From: Pogonophryne albipinna
Lineage: Eukaryota > Chordata > Actinopteri > Perciformes > Artedidraconidae
Direction: 5' to 3'
Length of the DNA stretch: 64,000 nucleotides
Assembly (NCBI GenBank): GCA_028583405.1
Contig: CM053260.1
Location: 15,802,026 to 15,866,025 of the forward strand
Positions 1-12,571 of this stretch are shown here, one piece after another. The position numbers were made by a program, and so were the translations under genes. The notes under the pieces were generated by a model. That model ran no database searches, was not told the origin of the DNA, and worked only from the letters and a program-made list of their open reading frames with translations. Positions within the stretch are counted from its first letter, which is position 1, and each line of letters starts with the position of its first letter.

Positions 1-3000
1 ATGACAGGGCGTACTGACTGGAGGAATTTGTGTATCAAAAAGGAAAGTTCAGATAGAGGATGCTTTGCTCCTGACAGTTTGAAGGTCAGTGCGTTGAGAG
101 AGGGAGACAGACGTAAGTATGTGTGTGTGACAGAGACCGGTTGGCAGTGAGAGACAGAGGGTGAGAGGATAGGGCTGCAACGCCTCGCTGACAGGAGGGA
201 TGTGAGGAGGAAAGTGTAGAGTTCAGATAAGGGATGCTCTGCTCATGATAGTTTAGAGGTCAGTGCAGAAAGAGAGGAAGAAAGGAAGCACAGGGGAGGG
301 GAAGAGAGAAACTCCTTTCCTGTCCTGCTTACTTTATTTACTCCATCCAACCTCACTCTGATCACAAACTGTGCCTCTACTTCTATATATTGAAATAATA
401 TAATATATGGGAGATAATCCTTGCTTTGTTGCAGTTGGATGAGAATATTGACACTACTCTCGTATCTGTATAGTTTGAAGCTGCCATCAGCAGCGAGCTA
501 ACTTAGCTTATCACAAATACTGCAACATTGTGACAGAGCATGGCTTTATTCAAAAGTGCCAAGATTCATGATGCCTATGAAACAGTTCATAACAAATGGG
601 CATTTAGAGGAGCTGGTACGTTGATAAACTAAGCTGGCCACATACTGTAGGTAAATGTTTTTGTTGCCCTAATGATACGTGAACTCTGTGTTAAGAGTTA
701 TTATGCTTATTTCACAAAATGTCAAACTTGACCTTAAAAAATGCCCTGTTTTCCTTAAGCAACATTTTTATGTTAATAATGTTTACATCAGAGTTACTTG
801 TTAAGGTATAATGGGTTTATTTTTGTACCATGTGCATAAATAATACATGGTAAAGAAACATGGAAACTAATGGAAAATAGTGGCCAGTGGTCAAGGACTG
901 CAAAGATGAATTAAAGACTCCATTTGTTGTCATTCTCAACACTGAGTGGTGGTTATATAGAGAGCATTTAGCCCTCGTCTTTCTCCCGTTAATTGATTAA
1001 GAAGACAGGAATTACTGCTGGGCGTACCGCAAGGAATATGGGTGGAACCCCGTTCCACACCCACAGTGAGATACACCACTGTCAGCAAGTCACGGTCCAC
1101 CTAGGATCCTGAATATTCCCACACTGATAAGACAAACTGCCTCTGTCTCTCACTCACACACATATACTGTATTTACACACGAGAAATTGACATTTGAACC
1201 CAGTCCTGCCTGATTCTAAAACCACAAACATACACATAAATAAACAGAAATGTGTGGCAATTATTTTGTGATAGCTCAGTGTTAGTTTTTGCTGACTTCC
1301 TTGTGACAATATATGATCCACACCCTTAAAAAACCCTAGTTTTGATCAAAGTTATTACAAGGTTTTGGACCAACCTAAATTAGGTGGGTCAGACTTTTTC
1401 TTGTATGCATACGATGTGGACATTGACAGGCTCGCATTATGCTGGACCTCCTTAAGATGCTGCCTATGTGAGTGCTAATGAGCGGTTTAAAAAAACTGCA
1501 GCAGCAGTCCAGTGGCCCAGAAGGACTCTGAAGGTTATGCAGGCTTGCTGACACCAACATAATCACAGAGAATCAGGAGACGAATGTGAAAAGAGAAAGC
1601 AAGAGTGTCAGCAAAAAGGAAACATTTTCTAATGTGACTTTCTTTGTTGGTTGAATTCCTGGCACACAACTTCTCTGCTAGACTCTATGTTTGTGCTTAC
1701 AGGGGTTTTCCTTGTTGCTCTTCTATGGAAAGTACACAACTATTGAATGGGGAAGTGGCTTTAACTTAAAGATGGCGATAGGCCGGTTCTGCTTTTTTCG
1801 ATTTTTAGGAGAAGTTGTGTTTAAGTCAACTGATAGGAATGCCACTAAAGGGTTTGTAGAAGAACCTCTAACGTTGGATTTTGCACGAGAAGAAGTCATC
1901 CAGTCCGGCTTCCTTCCTATCCTAACCCCAGAACAATACGCACACAAATAACAATAACGCAGTAAATAATGAGAGGGAATGTTTTGGTGTATTTCATATA
2001 TTAACCTGTTACTCAAACACACTTCATTCTTTCAAATAGGACTGGAAAGTACCGTGTACTTTTTTTACTTTGATTCTTTAAAGTCTGTACTGAACCAGGA
2101 AAAGTAGCCTTCATGCAGTCTGCTTCCTTTGAGTGAACATTTCTTTACACATTAACTTCAAGAACCTGTCCCAACAGACTCTTTTAAGAGTATTTATGAT
2201 TTAAAGGCAAGCTATTCCAGCTGTCAGTACTATGTTATATGAACTATATGTTTGGTAAATTCTACATGTGGCTGTTATGCTAGCGAGGACGCCACAGTAA
2301 AATTTACTTAATCACAGCGAGGTATTTCCTGGTTAAATAGAGCTATTAAAAAAAAGTAGACACTTTGACGACAATCACGAACGTGCAATAACCCCTGCAT
2401 GCTGCACCAAGTGATGACTGTAATGAAGTTGAGCCATAAACACTCATTAGCATGTGGTCCTCCCGCGCAAAGGCCAGAGTCTCCAGTCTGTGTTGTCTCA
2501 ACAAGAAGAAGGGCCGCGGTGTTGTGTGTCTCCACGGTAGACTGGCCTCGGCTGCTCGTCTTCATCAGGAGGATCGTGCGCAGACTCCCTCTTTGTCTCT
2601 CAGGCCATCTTTCCAGTCTGATTGCTTTCAAAATGACAACGCCTCCAGACAGAGCTGGACGATGGTGCAAATGGATGGAGATGGAAAGAGAGAGAGTGCT
2701 AGGAAACTCCATCAGTGCAGTGTAAAGTGATGAAGGAGCTTTAATGTGGAGTATGTAAAGATCTATATGTTGTGGCTGTGTTAACTTCAACTGCTGCACT
2801 TAGGTCGATAACTGCCAAGGGAGCCAGGAAAAGGAGGAGCTCGATAGCAGAGTGTAAAAGGGCAATATTGTTCTAAAATAAGAGACATATTTCGACTGTT
2901 TTCTTTCTGTCTCCTAGAATCTATGATGTTGTCTGTCCACTCCTATTATTCTCATTTCTGCACCATCTCCTCTAACGTCTTAGAAGATAGGGGATATGGG

Positions 3001-5478
3001 TGGTTGTTGTTTTTGTGGGAGACAGTGGGTGTGGGACAGACATGTGAGGGTAAAGACGCAGATTAGCAGAGTTTCTCAGGTCATGGAGGATGTCTGTACG
3101 GCTCCAGATAGAGACATTGGGAGGGGGGGAGGATAAATAGGGGTAAGTTAGCTATAAGGCAGTGTCGATGATATTAACACGGTCTGTAATGAACCTAAAG
3201 GGGGCCCTGCGGGTCTTAGGCGGGAATTAAGAGCAGCTTTGGGGGGCTTTAGCCAGTCTGATCCCATCACTGCTCATTTGGAGCAGTTATCCATGTTCTC
3301 CTACTGTGAGGCTCACACACCATGTACTAGTACTGTTCATCATTATACAAATATCTAAATAACACACTCAATGAGCTCCCAGGAGACTCACTCTCCATAT
3401 GCTGACCCACCAGTTCAAATTTCTATTAACCTAAATAAAGTCTGCCCCAGTTCCTCTCTGACATCTGTGAGTGTTTGTGCACAAACAGTAACTTCATTTG
3501 ATTTGACTGACATTCTTTATCTTCATCAACCCTGCATCTCTGTCTTCCCTTCCTTTAATTCCTCCATCTGTTGAGCCACAGACGCTCCCAGACTAAAACA
3601 AACAGGAGAAGATTCACTGCTTATTCTGTCCAGGGAGCTGCAAATCTACACAGCCATGAATGTTTCATTTTATACCAATACTTAGCGTGTGGGTTTGGGG
3701 GATTTGATGTTATAATTAGGTCTGTCAATAATTATAATTACGTTATTGACTTATTGTACAATATATTGACAATGACCTCAATATTGACCTTGTGTTTAAA
3801 TGCATGTCGTGTGTACAAAAGTATGTCACCAGCCAACATGATGCCAGAAGAAGAAACACGGTTTGCCATCCCATGATAAGACATTTGTTTATTGTTTTGG
3901 TTGCGTGGTTTCATTTGATTTAGGTTTCATTTATTTTATGTAATGTATTTTCCACATTTCTTTTCCAATGTCTGAATATTCATTGAAAATAACAAATGAA
4001 ATGCTCTTTAAAAGAGTGAACCTGTTTTTTTATGCTATTATCAATTTGAATGAAATGGCGATTTAAAGTTTATCGCCGTATTTCCGGGACAATGTTCTGG
4101 TCCATTTGGAAAACGCTGACTCTCTGTAAAAAGGTTTTTAAGACCAGGCACAGAGAATGGCATCATCAGGTTTATCACACTCTAGAAAGTTACCCCAAAG
4201 GCACACAATACATCACACAACTGTTTTCAAAGACTGAGTGATGAGTAAACTGACCTTTCTGTGTCAAATCGGTGGAGTGCCCCAGCATTATGTATTTCCT
4301 TGTAAAAACGATTACACAATATCATGATGTTAGCACATTTGAATTCCCCAACATGTTATTGTATTTGTAGCTGTTCAGACAGCATCATCCGTGATTATGA
4401 TGTAGACAGACGATAATAATAGATAGAAGAAGCATAAAAACAGGAACTGAAGAATCTGGTTTGGGCCAGTTAAGGATTAATAACTAGGTTTCCCTACAGG
4501 GAACACAATCTAAAAATACCCATTATACTGTCTGCGGTAATCGTACTGTTGATGCTGTTTCTGGAGCTTTTTGAGGCTGCAGCATGACGTCACTCAGGTG
4601 ACCCATTGAGGAGCATCTCGCTGAGTCATGTTGGGTCAGGGTCTTATCAGGCTTACACAGGAGGAAACATACGCAGATACAAAAAAGAGTAGTAACATCT
4701 TCTTCTAGACGTCAGTCTCTTGCTGACAATGAATCAATAATTCTGCAGCATCCGGCCACTTTTTACCCAACCACTTTTTACCCATGCCACATTGTGTGCT
4801 AATGTTACATTATGTATTCATCGCCCTCTAAAAAAAACTGCATTAGCCGGTTCTGTATTTGGAGGAAACATGGGAAAAATCGATACATTGCAGCCTCCAG
4901 CAGGCTCACCCTTATATCAAATTCCTGCTACATATGAATGTCAATATGTTAACCCATTTACAGAGGATCTTCTTGACAGATTGTGAAATTGTGCAAGTCT
5001 TTTCAGTTTGTGTGCGTGTTGGCGTGAAGCAAAGAGTAAACTGCAGATCCTATAATGCTTTAATTTGACCTGCTTACTGGACAGTTCTGCCATTTACAAC
5101 CCGACCTGCAGCCTGTGTCCTCACTGATCACACACAATCTTACTCACACATGGGTTTTTACACAAAAGCGAGTGGAATTGATCAGCCAATAGAGATAAAG
5201 GGGGGGGGAGATAGACAAAGTGTGACAGGGCTTGCAGTTAACAGATAGACAGCCTGATACACACGACAATACCCAAATATTTTGGCTCAAAGCCGATCGT
5301 TGAGGCCAACCCTGCTCAACTTGTCTACTCATCATGTTTCCCTTTTTTCAAAAATACTGACCCCTATCACCAGCAGCCTCTGGACCTCATATACAACTTT
5401 GAAATCCCAGCTTTAACCACTTGTACCACAGATGAAGGATACATCATGTATTAATCCTCCTAATTTTCTCTCATGGGA
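1..5478. other. Region with no recognised gene
   Basis: No rassf5 RA-domain or SARAH exon was found on the minus strand. The block 2400-2730 is GC-richer than its flanks and open in several frames on both strands, but none resembles a known protein. A diverged direct duplication of about 70 bp is seen at 43-110 and 207-285. Confidence 0.5.
541..1745 (+). other. Possible two-exon microprotein (weak)
   Basis: An ATG at 541 opens MALFKSAKIHDAYETVHNKW and AFRGAG up to a donor GTACGT near 615. A strong acceptor (TTTGTGCTTACAG) lies near 1703. Joining them in phase gives a hydrophobic tail, VFLVALLWKVHNY, and a stop near 1745. The result is about 39 residues with one short membrane-like segment. 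No family is recognised. Support is splice-site quality and frame only, and this may be chance. Confidence 0.15.
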
Positions 5479-5522
5479 TTAATAAAATATGTCTGTTTCT
5501 TGACACACTCTCCGGTCCGTAC

Positions 5523-6153
5523 CTGAGGTGGTGAGCAGGGACCCGTTAGAGGAGGAGCGTCGGAGGATCCTCAGGCTGTCGCTCCAGGAGCGGGACTTGG
5601 GCAGCCTCTTCAGCAGCCGCCCCAGCCGGCGGGACACCTGTCCAAAGCAGGCACTTCCCACCTCCCCCTCCGAATCGCCCCTGACCTCATCCAGACGCAG
5701 GGACACCTGGCCCAGTAACATTCTGCCCGCCCCGACGCCTTCACCTCCCTCTGACCCGACCCCCTCCCCTTCCTCCTCCTCCTCCTCCTGCCCCGGGACG
5801 AGAGGTGCTATCTGTGCCATGGATGGCGCATGGTGACACCATCCGGCAGGCACCGACCTGTGCGCGTAGCCCTCGGCGGTCCTCGTGTCCTGCACCCGGC
5901 CGCCCCTCTGAGGACTGCCCCAGCGCCAGCCCCCCCAGTTCCCCCCTCTGCCATCCCAGCGCAGCCACTCTGCCACCGGTGCCACGCTCCGTATAAACAG
6001 CCCCCTCTCCACCCGCTCTGCCACCCCTCCACCTGGACTCCTCACACACTCCCTAATGCTCTCAACTTGCCTCACACTTTCCCCCCCTCTCTCGTCTGTA
6101 CCCCCCTCACACCTCAGCGTGCGGATATGAGCCCTAAATCTCTGCTGTACCAC
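5523..6153 (-). CDS. Unassigned GC-rich first-exon candidate
   Basis: A minus-strand open frame runs from 6153 to a donor at 5522/5523 (CTCAG then GTACGG), ending in phase 1. The likely start is a later methionine at about 5820 (MAQIAPLVPGQEEEEEEGEG). The protein has an acidic Glu/Gly run, then a basic segment, SRRLGRLLKRLPKSRSWSDS, followed by LRILRRSSSNGSLLTTS. I do not recognise the family. Its phase equals that of rassf5 exon 1, so it could be an alternative rassf5 first exon in the large first intron. It does not resemble the human short-form (RAPL) first exon as I know it. It could also be the start of another gene running towards position 1. Confidence 0.35.
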
Positions 6154-6399
6154 TTGTTCCTCTCTATCATCTCTCTCTTATCAATGCACCCTCATCCTCT
6201 CTCCGCTCGTTCTCTCTCCCTCTCTCTACTGCAGCACCCACACACTCTGCAGCAACAAACAGCCAGCTTAAAGAGACAGAGACCCCCTCGCAATCCTAGC
6301 TTCTCTTTCCCCCCGTCTCGTCGCTTTCCAGCAACAGGAGCCTTTTTCCTTTCCGATTCCTCAGTGATGGACTGTTCAAACTCCGTTCAGTAGCGGACA

Positions 6400-7405
6400 C
6401 CAGGGTGGGATCTCCATACAGAAGGGGAGAAACGTCACAGACCACTGCAGAGGGAGTTATTGACGCTGCCTCCTCTCTTCTCCCTCTCCTCGGTGTGACA
6501 CCCTACAGCACTGGTTGAGGAGAAGTGAGTCAGCCGTCCTGTCTAACCCCTCAACGGTGACATATCTTGTCAGGAAGAAAGCATCAACTCAAATGAGTGT
6601 GCATGGGTGCTGGTGAGTGTGGGTTGAGGTGATGCGCAGTCCGGAGGTTATTAATATGCACTGTGAAATAGAAAGAGAGACAGAGAGCTACTGGGAGTTC
6701 AAATGCCCTACTTTCAAAAAGAAAGAGTTTGTGAGGAACATGATGTGCTCCCCAGCTTCACTCAAAAGCATATGACATAATCACGAGCATCGGCATATGA
6801 AGGTTATGCTCTGATCTTATGCCACAGTTTTTTAAATGCAGTACTGAGTATGACGTTATGCTTTTATTGTAAAAAATCCCTCACAAGAATCGCTCTTAAG
6901 AATGTCCTTGTCCTGTCCTTTCTGCCCTCTTCCTCTGCAGTTCTCCGATAACTACCCACCAAGGGCGACCTAAATATAGCCTGGTTGAAAATCCCCACTG
7001 TTCTGTCATACATACTGCTTAGCAGCGATGCACAGCAGAAGAGGAGAGCACAGAACACCATGCAGGTCTATCTGCCCAAACAACAACAAAAACCCATCTT
7101 GTCTCTTTCTCTATTTTTACCAAGGTCAAACAAAGCTAAGTGGTGGGCGACCTGACTCTTTCCTCGTTTGGTTAAAAAAACGTTATGTGCAGTGTAAAAC
7201 AAGTTTGACATCATGTGATATAAGAGTGAGATTCAATGCAGCCTTGTATTGAGCTTGTGTTTGTTTTTGAGACATATGAGCTCTGAATGAATATTTTGGT
7301 TGAAGTTAAAACTATATCCATCACACGTCTGGTGAAGCGGCAGCAGTGGTATGCCGGGACAAGCAACATTAGAATGAAGTAGAGTTTAAGGAAAAAGTAC
7401 ATCCT
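6400..7405. other. Unique non-coding sequence
   Basis: No exon, repeat family or RNA gene recognised. It probably belongs to the first intron of rassf5 or to the region upstream of the orphan exon. Confidence 0.4.
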
Positions 7406-7411
7406 CTAGAT

Positions 7412-7960
7412 CAGGGGTGTCAAACTCAAATACACAGTGGGGCAAAATAAAAAAATGGGTACTAGTCGAGGGCCGGACTGGTTCAATGTTTATTGCAAAA
7501 CTTATTGAAATCAACTTATTGCACATATTAAACCTGGAACTAACAAAGCTTAAACTATTGCCTGTAAAAACAACATTAAACATTAAATAATCAGTTGCAT
7601 TCATTTCTTATGGCTCTATCTGCAGAGTCATTTCTTATGATTACATTTTTCCACAGGCCAACAACAGCTTCAAAAGAAAAAACCAACCATGCCCTGTTGT
7701 CGCAAGAAAAAAAGTGCAGAAGGAAACTCAGTGTGCTGCTCTGTGACGTAGTTCAAGCAGATACTTGGCATCTAATCTTGGGTGCAAGTTCATCAATGTT
7801 TGGGGTCAGGCTCTGAGGTGAGGAAACCCTCAGGATTGAGTGAAGGTGTGCGTGCAATATACCGGCGGGCCAGATCTAATAGTAATTACAAATTATCCTG
7901 CGGGCCGAAATTAAATCCACCAAGGGCCTGATTTGGCCCCCAGGCCTTGAGTTTGACACA
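7412..7960. mobile_element. hAT-like non-autonomous element, 3' end damaged
   Basis: The left end CAGGGGTGTCAAACTCAA (from about 7413) is mirrored near 7940-7960 by TTGAGTTTGACAC, and interior GGGCC/GGCCC stretches also mirror each other. This is the common fish and mammal hAT-type 'caggggtgtcaaactc' end. The last CCCCTG of the right terminal repeat is missing and runs into another repeat, so the copy is truncated. Confidence 0.6.
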
Positions 7961-8229
7961 TTACATTGCATTTAGCTGACGCTTTTATCCAAAGCGACTT
8001 ACAATAAGTGCGTTCGACCAACAAAATACAAACTTGAAGAAAACAGAATCATATAAGTACATCAGGTTTCATAGAGCTAAAACATTTCAAGTGCTACTCA
8101 ACTGGCTTTAGGTAAGCCAGCTCTTTATTAGTATATAAGTGCTTTGTTAATAGTTCTATTGCTCGAAGTGTTGTCGAAAGAGATGAGTTTTCAGTCTGCG
8201 CCGGAAGGTGTGTAAGCTATCTGCATGTG
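7961..8229. repeat. Widespread fish interspersed repeat (SINE/LINE-tail type)
   Basis: Contains GCATTTAGCTGACGCTTTTA followed by TCCAAAGCGACTTACAATAA, a core I know from many teleost interspersed repeats. Its class cannot be fixed from this copy. Confidence 0.5.
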
Positions 8230-8237
8230 CTCTAGAG

Positions 8238-9008
8238 CAGGGGTTCCCAACCTTTTTTCCCAAGGGCCCCCCCAAATGACTCCTGTTGAAAGTTGCCCCC
8301 CCGCCCCCACACACACACACACACACACACTAGGGGGGGTACAGCAGTAATTAAAGTTTAAAAGTCTCAAAAATGCTACAACTACTCTCACAAACTGGGT
8401 GAATGTGAAGTATTTTGTTAAAGGAGGATGAAAGCGTAAGTAAGGAGCACTATTGGAGTGACTTTGATGGTTATTGGACTCAGGATTAATTCGCTGTATG
8501 AAGAAATTAAATGACGGCGCGGAAGTGGAAACAATTCACAAAGGGGTTAAACTGTTTAAAACACATGCTCAAAGTAAGCCGGATTTTGCCGTTGTGTTTA
8601 TGTGGATTCAAAAGTCGTAAATAATCTACAAAATGGAGGAGACCGATCTGATCGGAGCAACTGACAAATAATCCAACTGAAACCGGCATGGACCATGACT
8701 ATGTTTTAAAAATGCGCTTATCCAGAATGGTTTGGACACTTTACGGGCGGAAGAAACATTTCTATTAAAGAAACAATTATACATTTCTGTCTTTGTATGC
8801 CTTTAAATAGCTACTAACTTGAATTTTTATTCAAATGAATCAATCAATTATTTTTTATATTTTATTGTAATGTAGAGACAAGGCCTTTTACAATTATATG
8901 TATTAAAAAATAAAAATAAAAAAAATATATGATATTTGGCCTCAAATCATCTGAGGCCTGGAGCCCCCCCTGTGATCTTTGGCACGCCCCCCAGGTTGGG
9001 AACCACTG
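8238..9008. mobile_element. hAT-type non-autonomous transposon with exact 8-bp target duplication
   Basis: The terminal inverted repeats are CAGGGGTTCCCAACCT at the left and AGGTTGGGAACCACTG at the right, matching at 14 of 16 positions. Both ends are flanked by CTCTAGAG (8230-8237 and 9009-9016). The 8-bp duplication and CAG ends are typical of hAT elements. The interior (771 bp) encodes no transposase that I can see. Confidence 0.8.
8309..8330. repeat. (AC)11
   Basis: Short dinucleotide run inside the hAT element at 8238-9008. Confidence 0.9.
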
Positions 9009-9072
9009 CTCTAGAGGAATGCCATTGGGCAGAGAAGGCACCGGGGAGGGTCACTGTTAAGGTCTGTGGGAA

Positions 9073-9073
<1 letters not shown>

Positions 9074-9155
<82 letters not shown>
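9074..9155. repeat. (TG)n, about 82 bp
   Basis: Perfect dinucleotide array. It is the longest array in the window with GT on the plus strand. Confidence 0.95.
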
Positions 9156-9157
<2 letters not shown>

Positions 9158-9159
9158 AG

Positions 9160-12100
9160 CATGTGGGGGCTTTCTGGAAGCCATGTGTCAAAAGCAGTAT
9201 CCCTCGTTGTCTCTGCAGTGGCCAGCACACGACCTCACATCTGCTGGTGTAAATGCACTGTAAAAACAACAGTCTCCACACTGCTTGCAAATATTCAATC
9301 ACAAGTATTTCACAAATGTTTTTTGTTGTTGTGAAATCCAAGTTTTTAGGAGTTCTGATCTCTGGGGCATTCACCTCTTCCTACAGTGCTCTGACACGAG
9401 GAGCAGAGATAACCAGGCTCTCTTGCAGAATAAATAAACAGTTAGGTTGAAAATATAAAAGTCACAGCAATCCGTCAAATGATAGAATTCATTGCACAAA
9501 AACATTTGAGGTGTTTATAATGTGTTTGTTTACAATTACTGCTCCTACTATGGAGCATTTATAACTGTTATAAATGGAATAATAAAGAATAACAGCTTTA
9601 AATATATAGTCATATTGGACTGCACATGAACCAATCCTTATAGATATTCATTACCCTCTTTAAACACATTCAGATGTTGTATTTACAAATAGCAAAAATG
9701 CCCTCACATTTGCTTACTTACATCTTGTGTTATAAAGCAACAATTGGTCATCTGTTGCTTGTGCTACTCCAATTAGGTTTGAATGACAAGCATGTAAGTG
9801 TACATACAGTAGCATGTGTTTTTTCACGACAGACAAACCCCAGTGTGCCACAACAGCATGGTTCCCTGGAAGCTTTAATTCAATATTAATCTGACGTCTG
9901 ACTGTCTGCCAGTCTGTAATCCCAACCTCTCCATCCCTCCAGAGACATAATCTCAGGCAGGAGACACCCAGAGCTAGGATTAAGGAGGCTGCCATTGCCC
10001 TCACTCACTCCCTCACTCCCTGCTTCCTTCCTGCCATCCCTGTCATAGCAAATGGCAAATTACTATAACACAGATCAGCCACTAACAGGACACCACCTAA
10101 TCTACTGTACAGATTGATATAACTGGTAGACATTGGATTTATCTGATCTTTTTTTAAAACATGTTTAAAATAGTTTTTCATTTTATAGTAACTCTCTTTT
10201 GTGCATTACACTTTGCTTCTCTGTGCACATAGCAAAAGTGTTTTTTGTTACAAAGAGGATAGCATCAGTAGAGTGGAAGTGGAGTTCCCCAAAAACACCA
10301 GATTAGTGTTAGTAAAGCCGACATATGTGGCTTATATGTCTAGATCATCATTTATCAAACATGTTTGTCATATGCATCATTATTTGTTGTCCCATTAATG
10401 CCTGATGTCACATATGGCTCTAATCTTTGTGTGCATGTATGCATAAATAGTGTGGGGGGTTGCGGTACAGCATAGACATGCTACAAATCAACCTCCAATT
10501 TTATTCCCATGAGACGCATTCAAGTTGTTTTTCTAAAGCACAAACTCAGACTAAAGCTATAGCAGTCGGAATGAATTCAGAGGATCACACAACATCTGAG
10601 CACGATGAGACTGGGAGCTCTGGCGGGATCGACAGATTTCACTTTGGGGTAAGGCCACATCACAACGATCCCACAAGCACTCGACTGTCCCGGGGGGGGG
10701 GGGGAAGAGCTGCATTACTGTTTCTATAAACTGCATATGCAACAAAGCCAGCACAGCTACAGGGAGGGTGATCAATTAAAGACAGACAGAGGGAGCGAGG
10801 CATACAACAAGACAAAGAGACTGAATGATGGTTGTTTATGGTTGCAAGGCCTCCGTCTCTCACTCCCTGTCATTTGCTGGGTGTAGTTCAAACAGAGCAT
10901 GGCTGCATGTGCGTGTGTTGTTTCTATTTTTGGCAGTTTTGGTTGCACAAAAATACCCAGAAATTCCTACATTTGTATTGCATGTCATAAATGACCCGGT
11001 GACCCCCTGTGACTGTAAACCGCATTTAGCTCTGATGTTTTTTCCGAGAAAACGGGGAGCAGAAAGGACCGTTTGATCTTGGGTGCAGCTGCTGGCAAGA
11101 GAAAGCTAGAGTTAATTAGCTTGATCCATAAAGACAGACTAGTGGAGACAAAAAGTTCTCGGGGTTATTAAGAAACTCATGACTGTGCATGTGTGTGTTT
11201 CTCAGGGTGTGTGTGTGTGTGAATAGCGCTCCAGTAATCTCTGCTCTCGCTCCACTGAGCTCTTGCTGATAGCACACTAAATCAGACAGCTCTGCAGTGC
11301 TGGACAAACCCTCGCTCTTTTCCTCCATCCCTCACTCACATTGGCTCTTTTTTTTCCCCATCGTTCCTGTTCTGGCTCTGCGTCTCTCCTCATTCCAATC
11401 ACCCGGCCTCCCTCCACCTCTCCTCTGACTATTTCCACTATTGTTGACTTCCCTGTTTCCAACCACTTGTAATTCTTTCCTTATCCCTTTCAACCCTTTC
11501 TTCAATTGGTTTATCTCACACTGTTCTGCAGCAGCAGCCTCACAGTGACGCAGCCTCACAGTGACAAAGTGCTGCTGACAACATGCCAAGTCAGCAGCCG
11601 CATGCACTCACACACACACACACCCATTGACAGCATGCATGTACAGTATGTAAGGAAAAGCCAACACATACACACCAAATAACTCTCCAGGTTAGACTTG
11701 CAGCAGGTGTGTTTGTGTGTCAAAGTGAACACTCTATCCGGATTAAATATACGGTATATCTGCCAGGTCAAATTGGCTTGGCCCAAACTGTCTGCGTCCC
11801 AGAGCTGTGCAGGTAGGAGTGTTCTCCTCTCAGCAGTACAGTAAAGTATACAGTCAGGTATAGGAATGTGTAGATATAACAGGTACAATACATTTAAAAC
11901 ATTTGGGTTTGTCCTTACATACACACTCAACTGCTACTACTGTCCCTATAACATATACAAGCCTCCTGGTATAAACACATTATAATCAAACACATAATTT
12001 CATCACGATTACAATTAAGCTTTTCCAGAAATGTCCTTTTTTATTTTTGGATCCAGCTCAATGCACCACTATTAATTCTACTTTCCCTCACTCTTTGAGC

Positions 12101-12560
12101 TGAGGCTGCAAATCCTAGAGTTAGAGATCTGGGAGGCGAAGCTGGAAGGACAAGATAATGGGATTTCCATGGAAGATTTTTGGCTGGCTCTATGGATTTT
12201 GGAAATGCCCTTCCTTTTTATACTGGTTCAGTCACAAAGGCACACTCACACATTTTCCTTTCACACAACCACCAGTATTGGAAGAATGTACCACTCGGCT
12301 ACTTGTGCCCTTCATAGAATAATCCAATATTGTACCAGAAACAAGATACAGGCCAGAAAATCAACCATCATTTTTCCTAAAAAGGTATTTCTGTTTCATT
12401 CAGGGAGAATAGAATGAACTGATCACACAAACTGAAAACAGTGTGCTGTTTTAAAGAGGTAAAGTTAGTGCTCAATGGCAAAGGATAACTATTATCATTT
12501 AACTCCAATTGTTATGCAGAAAAAGCACTCACAGGAGAGATGAAAACATGATTTGACTCC
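9160..12560. other. Probable rassf5 first-intron sequence
   Basis: Mostly unique AT-rich sequence after the rassf5 exon 1 donor. It contains a poly(G) run at about 10690-10704 and short CA/GT stretches. No exon with convincing splice sites was recognised. Confidence 0.4.
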
Positions 12561-12571
12561 TTACTACTTAC

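Noticed and set aside
2308..2799. Overlapping open frames on both strands in a GC-richer block
   Set aside because: None resembles a known protein or has convincing splice borders. I looked for the missing rassf5 C1 and RA exons here and did not find them.
5528..6393. Plus-strand Pro/Ser-rich open frames
   Set aside because: Antisense of the minus-strand orphan exon and its upstream CT-rich sequence. No domain was recognised.
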